The notes: generated from the sequence alone by a model not told the origin. A stretch of 64,000 bases of DNA from Chiridota heheva (GCA_020152595.1 JAIGNY010004475.1:1998501-2062500); one strand, 5' to 3'. Counted from the stretch's first letter, positions 10,395 to 21,650 are shown. Translations and numbers: made by a program.

Positions 10395-13300
10395 CTAAGT
10401 AAAAAAAAAATCAAAAATGATCGTTTTACTTTATATAAACGATTTGACATGGCTAGCAAAATAGGAGATTTACAATTCTGATAAAATTGGAATGATATTT
10501 GCTATGCGCGTGAAATTTCATTTACATCACGAAAGATATACTTTCATTGCTTCGGTAAAACAACTTATGACAAAACTATGTTATTGTTTGACTGTATGGT
10601 ACAGCTTCCTGGGAGGTAAACTGATTAGAAGAATGACCTTTGACGGTGCTCGCTCTGCCAGTGACAAACAAAGCACGTTTGCACTAGCAGACTAGTGGTT
10701 CAGTATTTGAATTAATATCTTTAGGAGCTAATTATTTCTAACGTAACTATTGCTTATAATGAGTCAAATACTTCTAGCTTCAGGAGTTAAATATTTTAAG
10801 TTTAAAAGGTTAATAATTACAGCTGTATTAGTCAAATATTTCTTGCTTCAGGAATAGTATATTTCTAGCTATAAGAGTCAAATCTTTCTAGCCATAAGAG
10901 TAAAATACTTTTAGTTTTATAGGAGTTAAATGTTTCTAGCGTGAAGAGTATTAGCATTTCTTGATTTAAGAGTTAAATATTTCTAGCTTTATGAGTTAAA
11001 TACTTCTTGCTGTAGTAGTATCAAAATTCTAGCTTTAAGGGTAAAATATTTCTAGCATTAAGAGCTAAATATTTCTTGCTTTGAGTAATCAAATATTAGA
11101 TTGTTAGGATTCAAATACTTCTAGCTTTAGGAGTCAAATATTTTTAGCTTCGATAGTCAAATATTTCCAGCTTTAGGAATGTAATATTTCTAGCTTTAGT
11201 AGTCAGATATTTCTTGCATTAGGAGAAACATATTTCTAGCTATAGGAGTCAAAAATATCTAGCGCTAGGAATCAAATATTTCTAGCTATAAAAGTAAAAT
11301 CATTTGTAGCTTTAAAAATCAAATATTTTTTGCTTTAATAGTCAAATATTTCTAGCTTAGGAAGTGAAATGTTGTTTAAAGTTAACAGCGTTTCTTTCAG
11401 TTTCATGAACAATTTAACAACTTTGTGTTCACACTTGTAATTTTACTCCAAAAACAGTAGAAAAGAATATTTTACATAGAAGTGGGCGTAATTTGGGAGT
11501 TTCCCGAATGGGAGGAGATGGAAAGGAGGGGCTACTTGCCAATGGTAAGCTAAACTCTTCCATCATAACCTTCCCCATCAACAAAACAGGGACTAGATGT
11601 TGCCGACCGTGACATACTGTAATAGGGCTTATCCAGGGGTGGAACTCAAGGCAAGGGGGCAGCAAATCAAGTGAGGGCACTTTTTCATAGTAATTGAGGG
11701 GCACTTTTTATTTTCAAAAGGAGCATTTTCGAAAAAGTGGGAGGAGGGCACGTGGCCCTGTCTAGGTTCCTACACATATGGGTTGAGCATTGGCCACTTG
11801 TCACTCCCCACTTTCATTTTTCCAATTGTATACTTTTGTATGGTGAATTTTTGTATCTCAGCGTGATTTTTTGATTCCCCCTCCCTCTTTTGCTTTTTTC
11901 CCCATGTTCGGTAGGAAAATCCCGCCCATGGGCAGTTGGGTTTGAGAATGGGAACCAATACCAATGTTTGCAATTGTCCATCGGGCGAATAGGTGAAAGA
12001 CCTATTTTGGAATTATTGCCTTGAAAATTATTGGGGCCATTCGGCCACCATGGCCCTTGGTGTCGGGACCCTGGTAAATGACATGCTTTAATTGCGTCAA
12101 ATAAATACTAAATTTGTGTTTTATCTTCTATCTTGTACTATGTAGGATTTGTGAATAAGTGGATCTCTGTTTGTTTTCAAGCTTCAAGAATGACCTAGAA
12201 CAATTTCATATAACTTTCAAAAAGGGAACTCCTGCCCTCGTTCACCCAACTTTAAAGAGTGCACTTCCTGCCCCCGCCTTCCCCTAACTTTCAAAAGGTC
12301 CCCTTCTGCCCCGGCCCCCTTCGTAAACTTACTCTAGGGCAAGGGGGAAGTGGTCCCCCTTTCCCTCGTGGTTCCGACATTGCTGGGCTTATCCCCAAGG
12401 AGTGGTGCCAACCTATAGTTACATACGAAAAATAAAAAGGTTAACTTATAGCTGTATGATGAGTACATACAGCCAAACATCACTTCCGTGTCCAACCATC
12501 CATGCAAAGAGACGCCCCGAGAGGTCACGTGCTGGGTTAAGTGGCGCGCCTGTGTTCATACTGTATGTCAAGATGATAGTTGTCACGATTAATCCAATCA
12601 ATAGTGGAATCAGATGATTTGGAACTCCACAGTTCTTTTGATCAAATATTGCCATTGACATTAACATCAAAAATCCGGAGTTGACAATCTATAAAATAAT
12701 AGTAAGAATTAGATCAATAATTTTCAGTCATTTACAGTAAACATACTTCAGTACTTCCCGCTAAACTATAGCATCTTACACAACAGTGCCTGGTAAACTA
12801 GAAAATAAAAACACTAAAAATAGTGGCTCTGAAACGACTCCTTTGTGTTTACGTTTTTACTTGTCAGCTTGTGTGTCCCCTGACTGTTGTCGGGTATGTT
12901 TTTCGTGTGGCCTTTGGCTCTCCCTTGCATGCCTTGTCCGTGCTCGTTCCTCGTTCGTTGTGTGTTTGTATAGATATTGTTTTTGACTTTGTAGCACGGC
13001 TTGTAGCTGTGGAGCCCAGTCGATAAATTATGACAGTTTCGTTCGTGCCTGGTAAACTTAGTATCTTACACAACAACTATTACCAGCTTACAGATATTGT
13101 TGATGCAGTAGCGTATATAGACTTCAGATTGTTTTCTGATTGATTTCAAAGGAAGGGGAAGAGGATCACGGGCGCTAATCTGTTCGCATCATTTTTCGAA
13201 TCATGATTTACATTCTTCATTTTCTGATTCATTGTATACTTACTCCGAGTTTTCCAGAGCGCAAATTAAGTCGAAAGAATAAAAGAAATAAAAATCATGA

Positions 13301-16300
13301 GCAATTATTGCACCACAACTGGTTATCAAAGGCCGTGGACACGTTGGGTTGGGTAGACACGCCAGTGCACCACAACTGGTTATCAAAGGCCGTGGACATT
13401 GACTTGGTTGTCGATGTTATGTCTGTCCGTACGTCGTAGCTGTGTTCTCGTCCGGGTCGTATTAAGCGTTTCGTGATAGCATTGTTACTATCATAACCGA
13501 ATACGCAGGCGACGACCCCGTCATTGTAATTGTGTGTTCACTCGTCGTCGTCGTCGTCGGCGAGCAATTATTGAGTCATTTTTAAAAATGAACAAAAATT
13601 CATGGGAATTTTTCCGATATGTCAAAAATGTTTTGCTAGGCTGCTAAGGGCAGTGTTGTATAGGTCTCGAGACCATCTCGAGACCTTATTTTTATGTCCG
13701 GTTCCTAGACCTCATCTCAAATTTTTGTTTTGGTCTCAGCCTCAGTCTCGATTTTGCAGGTCTCGGATGAGAAGGGTCTCGAAACCTCACAAATTTATGG
13801 AAAATTAAATGCAATAATGACAGAGTTGATTAATTCTAAGAAATTAACCATCTATATACCAACTCTCTTCCTCAAGCATGAACATCATGATCCTGGGGTG
13901 GGAGGTTATATTCCCCTACTTTTTTGTAATCTGTAATACATAGTATTTTTAAACAGTGAAAATTGTCAATTATCCCCTCTCGTGGAGATGGATTTAATCC
14001 ACTGTTCCTATGAACTGACAAATTGGTAGTGTAGTTGCTGACATTCAATTCTATATAAACAGATGAAGTAGTTTTGATCAGAAAGTTATTACTACAATTC
14101 TTTGTTCTGTTCAATGGAAATTTGGAAAAGTTATCCCTCACTTTTACAGCTCAGGGAATATATTGAAGAAGTAGATGAGTTCTATAAGGCGGCATCAATT
14201 ACTTCAATCAAGTACTGGCATAAATATTTCTTTAAGCAAACTAGTTCTTCGTACCCACACTGTGCTAGAATCCAGAGTCCCAGTAGAAAGGGTGCTCAGC
14301 ACTGGGAGCACAATTATGCGGCCACACAGACCTTGCTTTCTGCTCCACCTTTTAAGATGCTCATGTTTCTGAAATGCAGTTCAAATGTACCGTTTAACTT
14401 TATTATTGATGTTTTTAAGTCACCTAGGGTAAAGGTTGATCTGCAATCATCAAGATTTTATCGATGATGTGTATTCAATTCAACTCTTATTGTACCCTTG
14501 GAATAATTATGTCAGGAAAGAATGTTTCATAGCTAGGCACCCATGGATTTTCTGTAATAATTCTACACTATGTTATTACACTGTATCTACACATTCATAA
14601 CTTTACCCCTGCCCCCACCCCCACCTCTCTCCCCTTAGTAGCTGCAGACACTCTAAAAGTCTGTGGATGGGTATGTTGCTGGTAATGAGTTGAGGAATGG
14701 GATTAATATCTTTGTAATAGTATACTACACCTCGGCAGTAACATAAATTATTACAATTAAAAAATCATATATCACTATTATTTGAGACTTGGTAGTATAA
14801 TAATTATATTACTGTAGGCCTATAACATGCTTTTTGGAAATTTTGCATTTAACTTTATAATTAAGATCCACTGTTCATATTATTTTTAAGATAAGAAATT
14901 AAGACTGTAATAAATGATTTTCAAATATGTTTTCCAATCATGACCTAAAATTGACACATACCATACAGTCCAAATACATCAAACTTTTTGTTTACTTTAG
15001 GTGACTATTCTGTTTGTGTTATTAAACTTACTCTCTTCAGCCTATTCATCTTAACTTTAAACATTATTTTTAAAATCCATTATGCTCTTGTTTTAAGGAA
15101 AAGTGTTCACAGGATTGGAAATAAATGTTTTCTTTAATTAAATCATTTCGACTTCTTTTTGACAAATATATCTTTAATAGGCCTAATATTCTAAGGGGCA
15201 GGGGACATGTACAAGCCCATATTCCTTTCCTTAGGAACAGTTTTATATGAAAGGTCTCAAAGTCTCAGCCTCGGTCTCGGAAAATGTGGGTCTACGTCTC
15301 GGGAGGGTTGGTCTTGGTCTCGGACGTCAACGTCTCGATCTCGGATCTCGACTACAGCACTGGCTAAGGGGAATTTACAGTTCCTCCCCTTCCCCGAAGT
15401 ACCATACGCTTCTTTATGACATAACATGTTTCTCTCGATCACACCCCAACTCCCCCTCCCGCAATCACCCCTCCCCCCACACACAAGCACACACATCCAA
15501 AATGCTAGTGCTATGACCACTTTTGAATGATGTGTACCTAAACTAGGTATCTAAGTTTTAAAAAGCTGTAAAATGGTAAATTCTTAAGCGATTTTGATAC
15601 ACGGCTTGCTACCGTCAATAACCTTTAAAAGATGCACTGGATGCGAACTGAATATGTTGTTCATAAAATGAAAGAAATAAACCACTAACATTTTTGGTAC
15701 TCAGTTTTTGGTACATTTTGGGTAACCATTACTATGTTAAAATACTATATTGCCACTGATCAACCAAATGCTTACCTGATCGAGAAATCCAGACCACAAT
15801 GAAATATACGGCATTGGGCTAGTAGTGAATATAGTGGCTGTGAGACCATAGTCTCCATCAAAACTTGCCAGAGCTTCTACGAAAATAAATCAAGCAAATG
15901 AAAATAAATCAAGCAAATGAAGACCTTGAGAAGATGAAATAACAGGGACACGCTGATTTACGGCAATAATAGCTATTGATTTGTTAGCATATTTGCATAA
16001 AATTGCAATAAATTGGACAACATTTTTGTTTTGAAATTGTCTCCAATTTTAATGCAATTTGGGAACATTTCCTCAAAATTTGAAAAATTTCCTGAAACGT
16101 GAAATATGTTTTGAGAAAATGAAAGAAAGTTTCCCAAAAATCAAGTAATTTTATTCCCCATTTTCCCGAAAGAAAGAAATAGGTTATTGCACTCCCACTG
16201 AGAGGTGACTATTCCCACGCCCCTGATCTTGGGAAAGCGTTTCCCCAGCCCCTCATTCCTATGCCTCTGTTTGTTAGCTATATTTCGAACGAAACTGACA

Positions 16301-18476
16301 CCAAGTTGGCTGGTGGGGAGTTTTAATTGACTGATTAAGTAAATGCAATTGAAAGAAAAAGTCTTCTTAATTTTATCACTCGTACACATGCGGTATAAGA
16401 ATAGTCTCTGTTACATTTTGACTTCTCAAACATTCAAATGACCCGACCTTATAATGCACCAGTCACTCTTGCAAAGAGCCGGGGAATCTAGTCCTAAGTA
16501 AATTGCTTGACACGCCGCCGGTAATTGCGCTATACTATCGACGTCACTTTCATGTCGGCTACTAATTGGCTTGCATAACGTGCAAATTTTCAGACCAATC
16601 AAAAACGTACAATTGCATTCTGCATTTCTGTTCACGTTAACATGTTAACTGACCTCTAAGATTGAATACCGTATGTGAAATCAGATGGCGGTTTGCCTTA
16701 GATATGTCTATCTTATAAAATGCATTATTTATTTTTGAATATCAATGCTTCTCAAAAATATTTTTACCATAGTACACTAGATAAACAATGGCCGCTCCCA
16801 CGAACGCCCCACAAAATTGCGCCAGGAAATAGACTGGCACTCTTCTCCATGGAAATTTACCCAAAGCTGCTACGGATATAGTCACTGTAGGATTATGATG
16901 ACCACCTAAAACACGAAAGGCATACAGCGTGATAAATTAGAGAATTACTTCAGTGATGAAACAAGTCTATTATGGAATTATTCTCACATTCTTAACAATT
17001 ATCACTACATTTAAAGAAAATTGATTCAACTTTTTAATTATTTGAATTATTTTTCCTCAAGCTTTCTTCAGGTGATAAATTGTAATTACCCTAACAATAT
17101 TCTGTTTGACTACTTTCCTGACATACAAACATATCCAATGGTTTTTAAGCTACAAATTCGCAGGACAAACTAGTCTGATTTCATTCATTTCTACACAAAT
17201 TATACCAATCTTTAAACTTAAATATCTCCATAAAGAAAAGTATAGGATTTTGAATGCTTCCTTCACCATTCTTTTGAGTTCCTTTTTCATATACGATGGA
17301 CTTGCTTGAACACTGAACTAATCCTTTACGATCTGGAATACAAGAGGGAAGGTATACTAGAGGGAAGGTTGCATGTTCCGACGGTATTCAATTATCTTTT
17401 TTCATACGTTGTATGGAAAATCATCTTCGGATTATTTAAGAAAACATTAAAATTAAGCATAAAATTATTATGATTAAATAACAGTCAACATATTTATTAA
17501 CGGGTATTTTCACCCCAAATGTCAGATCTGTTTATGATAAAATGTAAATAGTTTCATTTAACTTGGCTTTGTTAATACTGAAACAAATGACTGAAATTTT
17601 ATTTTCAAGGCACATGGCAATACTCAAAAAGTGTCTTAAATTTCCCCGTTTTTTTCACCTACAGAGAAAGTTTTCGAATACTTGTTGCAAAAAATGGATT
17701 GTTAATGAATTTATGTTGCAATTTATAAAAACATTTCATAACCACGGATGCGATAGTGTTAAGATAAGAATAAAATAACAACATTTGAGCGTGGCCTATA
17801 CACACCTGAAACCCCAAAGCCTGTGTAGATACCAAATCCAACGGCCAGACCGAGAGATAGACTCAACCACACTGTATTTTCGGCAATGCCCAACTTATTC
17901 AAGATCACTTGGGCAAGCCCAGCATCTGCCACGCCCTAATAAAAAATTCATTGTGATAGTGAGTTAGCAGGGCATAGTTGGATGGACCACTCCGCATAGT
18001 GGCCGTTATCTGAACGATTTGGCCTGCCACATCGAAATTACAGGCGTCGCTGGCGATAACAGGAGCGATTGCTCTGCTGGACCTGCCCTTTACCCCACGG
18101 GCCAACAAATACCCTTCATTGGGATACGAAGGCATCCACCCCCCCTACAAGGCTATGGACATAACGGTTGTGATACTCCTAAATCAGACCAAAAATAGTG
18201 TCATAACTTGTCATTGCACTTTAGTTTCACCCAGCTATGCGTGTGACGTCAAATAAGTGACGTCATAGAAAAAGCCCTCTTCTTGCATCTCATTTTACAG
18301 TCCCTTTAATGTATAATAGTTGTGCATAATTTCTTCAGCGATGATTAAAGCGAATTAAGAATATTACATACACAGATGACAAAAATTCCGAGAAATTCGG
18401 CCAGAAAACAGCGAATAAGGTCATTTTTAATTCTAATGACTCCCGTGACCCTTTCCATGATAGCTGGAGTAGGCAT
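10256..18476 (-). CDS. Aquaglyceroporin (MIP family), six coding exons
   Basis: Membrane channel of the major intrinsic protein family, probably passing water, glycerol or similar solutes across the plasma membrane. Coding exons in transcript order: 18476 or 18458 to 18372, 17935-17806, 16905-16768, 15876-15776, 12688-12471, 10394-10256. All junctions are GT-AG and phases agree (0,1,1,0,2). From the ATG at 18458 the protein is 270 residues, normal for the family; an in-frame ATG at 18476 adds six. Numbering from 18458, the first pore box is N77-P78-T79 within GGHHNPTVT and the second is N203-P204-A205 followed by R206-D207. The Asp after NPAR is the usual aquaglyceroporin signature. The C-terminus has the WWIP..GPLIGG segment of the last helix, an EAHH motif and a Ser-rich tail. 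The odd point is NPT instead of NPA in the first box. An acceptor-like CTAG before 18573 suggests a further upstream, probably non-coding, exon. Family assignment is secure; substrate is inferred. Confidence 0.9.
10700..11370. repeat. ~27-bp AT-rich minisatellite in aquaglyceroporin intron
   Basis: About 25 diverged copies of AAATATTTCTAGCTTTAGGA plus GTC between exon 6 and exon 5. Confidence 0.9.
12471..12688 (-). CDS. Aquaglyceroporin exon 5 (helix 5 and second NPA box)
   Basis: 218 nt between acceptor TTATAG and donor GTATGT. It encodes helix 5 and the motif NTGAPLNPARDLSGRLF. The Arg after NPA (R206) is the conserved selectivity-filter Arg; the Asp after it (D207) is the group marker of glycerol-permeable members. 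It leaves phase 2; its last CT is completed by C of exon 6 to give Leu225. Confidence 0.92.
12786..13058. mobile_element. Unclassified insertion with 14-bp direct repeats
   Basis: GTGCCTGGTAAACT occurs at 12786-12799 and 13045-13058, enclosing 245 bp. The interior begins AGAAAATAAAAACAC and is richer in GC further in. A longer flank repeat (TAAACT then ATCTTACACAACA) overlaps these, so the boundaries are ambiguous. Possibly a truncated retroelement on the minus strand. Confidence 0.45.
13311..13561 (+). mobile_element. 5'-truncated SINE with 12-bp target duplication
   Basis: Same family as 1694-2027, nearly identical from CACCACAACTGG onward, but without the tRNA-like head. GAGCAATTATTG flanks it at 13299-13310 and 13562-13573. 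It again holds two core copies and the GTC-repeat tail. It lies in an aquaglyceroporin intron. Confidence 0.75.
13651..15362 (+). mobile_element. hAT-superfamily DNA transposon with perfect 8-bp target duplication
   Basis: A 1712-bp element in the intron between aquaglyceroporin exons 5 and 4. It begins CAGTGTTGTATAGG and ends CTACAGCACTG, imperfect inverted ends of hAT type. GCTAAGGG occurs immediately before (13643-13650) and after (15363-15370): an exact 8-bp duplication, the hAT hallmark. Both ends carry degenerate GGTCTCG repeats. A transposase C-terminal remnant lies inside (14240-14390). Confidence 0.88.
14240..14390 (+). pseudogene. hAT transposase C-terminal (dimerisation) remnant
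   Basis: One frame reads SRVPVERVLSTGSTIMRPHR, the conserved end of animal hAT transposases. The next expected part (a motif like LIFLKCN) appears as MFLKCSSNV in a different frame, so a frameshift separates them. No other transposase segment is recognisable. Confidence 0.7.
15776..15876 (-). CDS. Aquaglyceroporin exon 4 (extracellular loop C)
   Basis: 101 nt between acceptor CGTAG and donor GTAAGC. It encodes EALASFDGDYGLTATIFTT and ends GFLDQ, the entry to helix 5. Its position and composition fit the long loop C of aquaglyceroporins. It ends in phase 0. Confidence 0.87.
16768..16905 (-). CDS. Aquaglyceroporin exon 3 (first NPA-type box)
   Basis: 138 nt between acceptor TTTTAG and donor GTAAAAATA. 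It encodes GHHNPTVTIS and then helix 3 (PVYFLAQFCGAFVGAAIV). The first pore motif is NPT, with a His in place of the usual Leu before Asn. The reading frame is intact and the splice sites are good, so this is not an obvious pseudogene change. Phase 1 to phase 1. Confidence 0.88.
17175..17318. mobile_element. Long-inverted-repeat element fragment in an aquaglyceroporin intron
   Basis: Related to the right arm of the 45-kb copy: TTTAAACTTAAATATCTCC, then GATGGACTTGCTTGAACACT and GAACTAATCCTTTA. More diverged than the others. Confidence 0.4.
17806..17935 (-). CDS. Aquaglyceroporin exon 2 (loop A and helix 2)
   Basis: 130 nt between acceptor TTATTAG and donor GTGTGTATAG, encoding residues 30-72. 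It begins GVADAGLAQ and ends GIYTGFGVS, just before the first pore box. The residue aligned with the helix-2 selectivity-filter position (Trp in bacterial GlpF, Phe in AQP3, by recollected alignment) appears to be Leu in the stretch SLGLAV. It leaves phase 1, with a G completed by the next exon. Confidence 0.88.
18244..18265. promoter_or_regulatory. Paired CRE-like sites in aquaglyceroporin intron 1
   Basis: Two perfect TGACGTCA octamers (18244-18251, 18258-18265), 14 bases apart, 107 bases downstream of the exon 1 donor in transcript direction. CREB/ATF binding is possible, but the same motif also occurs near 51574 in repeat-like sequence, so it may belong to a mobile element. Confidence 0.35.
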
Positions 18477-18573
18477 GATTAAAGCGGCTGGTGGCAATGA
18501 CAGGCATGGGGGTTGAAGGTGTTGTTGGCTGGTGGTTTCGGTCTCCGATATTTTGCTTGTTTTCAACACTTTT
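18372..18573 (-). CDS. Aquaglyceroporin exon 1 (first recognised coding exon)
   Basis: The reading frame is open from the probable acceptor (CTAG ending at 18574) to the donor GTATGT at 18371. It holds ATGs at 18476 and 18458. The second begins MERVTGVIRIKNDLIRCFLA, followed by the start of helix 1 (AEFLGIFVIC), which matches the short N-terminus usual for the family. The 37 residues upstream are Ser/Thr/Pro-rich and have no ATG at their left edge. They are either 5' UTR or continue from an exon I cannot see. The exon ends in phase 0. Confidence 0.75.
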
Positions 18574-18931
18574 CTAGAAATAAAAACAAGAAATGATTGT
18601 GTTTATTCTAGTTATAAACTAAATTGATATTTTGCGTTCATATTTAATGTTGGGAAATGAAAGGTAAGGGGTACGCCCACGTCCATCCCCTGGCCTTAAT
18701 TGTTTTTTTCCATATTTTTCAATTTTTGAGAATACTTTGAAATTCTACGATTATGATTATTTGATCATGATCCTTCATTTTCCTCGTTTTCCGAACATTG
18801 ATCTAAATTTTTATAATTCTAGTCACAAAATAAAAGTTTAGAGAGAATCATCTTTCTGACTTTGCGTTAGTATTAGCCACCCACCACCTTCAGCCACCCC
18901 ACCCCTTTCAGTCATACACCCCACCCCTTTC

Positions 18932-19171
18932 AGCAGGAGTGTAGGAAGCTTTCGAAAAGTGAGGGTCACGGCCTCTTAGGGGCACTTCTTAAGTCATATG
19001 TCTCCCATCCCAATCTGTTGATAAAATAAGTGAGCCCAAACAACAAAGTAACGCAAAAGCACGTGTGGCAGACTGGCATCATTATTGAGGAAATTTCCCG
19101 AAAATTGAAGAAATTTCCTAAAAGGAAAGAACTTTTGGGAGATCTTGGGGTCACCCCTCCTACGCCCTGCA
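18932..19171. mobile_element. Short hAT-like element fragment
   Basis: Begins CAGGAGTGTAGGAAGCTTTC and ends CTCCTACGCCCTG, inverted ends of hAT style. A relative starting CAGGGGTGTATGAAGCTTTC lies at 47878. No clear target duplication. Confidence 0.4.
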
Positions 19172-19699
19172 GGATACCCTGAGACGTGGAATATTTGATC
19201 TCATTCTTGATAAAACCTCGTTTTTTCAATAATCCAGAAAAAATCCAGAAATTGCATTAAACCATTAACAATAATCTCACCTTTTGCCAAATTCCCAGTC
19301 ATGCAGCGGATGAGGAGAGGGGGGGAGGGGGTCTGTTTAGAATTGGTCAGGTACAGTATACGCTCTCCATCATTAACGTCGCAAATTAAAATGAACATTG
19401 GGAAATGGTTCATAAAAGTACCCCTTATGTAAAAATCTTAAGCAAATAGTCGCACCACCGTTCCTCGAGGTTTGCAGCTATGACACGGAGCTATTATCTA
19501 ATTATATGGCCCACAATGTCAAATCTTCCTCTAAATTTAAAAACAATATCAAAATTATAGGAGTGAAGATCCGCCCCAAATTATTTTCTTACCTCCCCAA
19601 AATTCAGCAAACCTCCTTAATTCACAGGTATGGCTCCCCACTGCACTCAAATCTCTTTTGTAGTTGTCCCTTATCAGGAGAATAAAAAAATAACGTTAC

Positions 19700-21650
19700 G
19701 ATAAAACATCTATCTATGAATCCGTTGAAATTTGTTTTACTGCCAATTCAGTATGCGAATTCCAAAATTTTGAAAGTCAAGCACATAAAAGTGAGTAAAT
19801 AAAATACATCAACATCCAGGTAAGGACTATGACCTTAGAATAAACAGATTAAGTATTCTATTCGGTAGCATTTGTTTCGGTAATAAGTATCACATTAATT
19901 TAAACACTGTAAACATAACACTTTGGACTGCGGTATCGCAGGTAAATGTATCAATGCGCTTACTAATGCTTGGGGGGAAAATCACAAGCACTAGTACGAG
20001 AAAAGATACAAAAGTGTAACATATAGATTATAAAATACATTGTGGGTCGCCCATGACCGTAGCGAGCTCAAATCTAGTGACACAGAGGGGTAGCACTATA
20101 AAACGTATGACACGAATGACAATATACATTATACACAAACAGTCCGAAAACAGTTCATTCGTTGTGCAAAGCGAATGACAATTGAGTTTAACTCTAAGAA
20201 AACGAATGACGAAATAGCGTTACAATAGGTTAGAGCAGGGAGCTCCCTGGTTTAGGTTAGGTTAAGATGTCATTCGTTTCAGTAGAAAACTCGCTGTCAT
20301 TCGGTTTAGAGATTTCATTTATTTTTTTTTGCATAGAAAAGGTATTGTCATTCGCACCACGTACTGTACAAGTAAGTTGTCATTCGTTTTAGTAGGATCC
20401 TCAGAAAGGCAAGGCTCTTTGTAAGGAATTTCCATTGGTGTATGATTGATGGCAAAAATGGTATCGGTAGAGAGTGAATCCCTAAAGCAGAGGTACCACC
20501 GGTCTAGAGGGTGGGATTGACAACTCTCATCTTCTTTGAAATATATTTTGATAACAAAATAATAACACAAAATAGGAGAAAGTACCCACCAGCACATATG
20601 TTAAAAAAAGCCTTTGACGAGGTACAATATCAGCTGTGTATGGTCCATAGGCGTGGAATGCTTCTCGGGTGTGTAAGCGTAGCAAAATTGTCTTCCGTCA
20701 ACTACGGCATTGGTGTTATCTCATTATGAGCCTGAACCCTGTGTGCTTGTGAGGTGAAATCCGCTTGTTCTCATAATGAAAGATGTTTTACTTGTACGAA
20801 TAATGCATGGTACATATAAAAGGCGAGAGATTAAGTATTTAGCTAGGCAAATACATATAATAATTCAAAAAACTGATGATATTTGTTATCTATATATTCT
20901 ACATTATTCGAATATCACTATCATACTTTAATATTTCGTATGCCGAAGCCTAGGTCGGTCACATCTATCTATGAAGCTGTTTCAAAAAGTACAAATATGC
21001 TTTACTGCCAATTCAGTAAGCTGTTTTACTGGTCTAATTATACATTTGGTTGTAAAGTCAGCACGAAGTCAAACGTTTGCGTTGGAAAATCAAACTCAAT
21101 TGATTTTTAGATCCATAAAAACCATGTTAAAAATATGACCTTGTAAAAAAACAAAACCCAGATCAACTTTAAAGTATTGCCACTGTTCCGTCATGAAGTA
21201 TCATATTAGTATTAAACAGACACAGTTTAAACATACAAGATGCGGTATCACGAGGTGACAAAATATCAATCTTTTACACGACAGATGCGCTTGCTCATGC
21301 TGAGGGAAAGATCACCTTGAGAAAAGATCAAATAAAACATGTAAAATATGGATGATGAAATATATCGCCGACTACCCACGATCTGACGATTGTAGTGAGC
21401 TCAAATTTGCTGGTGGGAAAGGGAGGTAAATTATTTAGTTAGATCAAATCAATCTGTTCATATGGATCTAGATATACCTGCTCCTCGGGTGTGTAAACGT
21501 ATGGATATTGCAGCAATAATATCAGGGAATTCGCGCTCCCAATCTCCACCCTTTCAAGTACGGCATTGCTGCTATCTTATTATGAGGACCCTTGTGTGAG
21601 GCGAAAGCCCCTTAAGATCAATTTTAAAAGGCTTTTTCTTAATGTGAATA
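19700..21650. repeat. Two diverged tandem units, left one interrupted
   Basis: Unit A (19700-20095 and 20650-20800) matches unit B (20950-21420 and 21473-21650): shared TTTACTGCCAATTCAGTA, GCGGTATC, GTAGTGAGCTCAAAT-like and CTCGGGTGTGTAA stretches in the same order. Unit A contains about 550 extra bases, the foldback described at 20095-20650. Origin unknown; no coding content. Confidence 0.55.
20095..20650. repeat. Foldback insertion with inverted CATTCG motifs
   Basis: A perfect 14-bp palindrome CAGGGAGCTCCCTG (20236-20249) marks the centre. CGAATGAC occurs to its left (20113, 20172, 20203) and GTCATTCG to its right (20269, 20296, 20347, 20379), at similar distances. Absent from the sister unit at 20950-21650. 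Confidence 0.5.
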
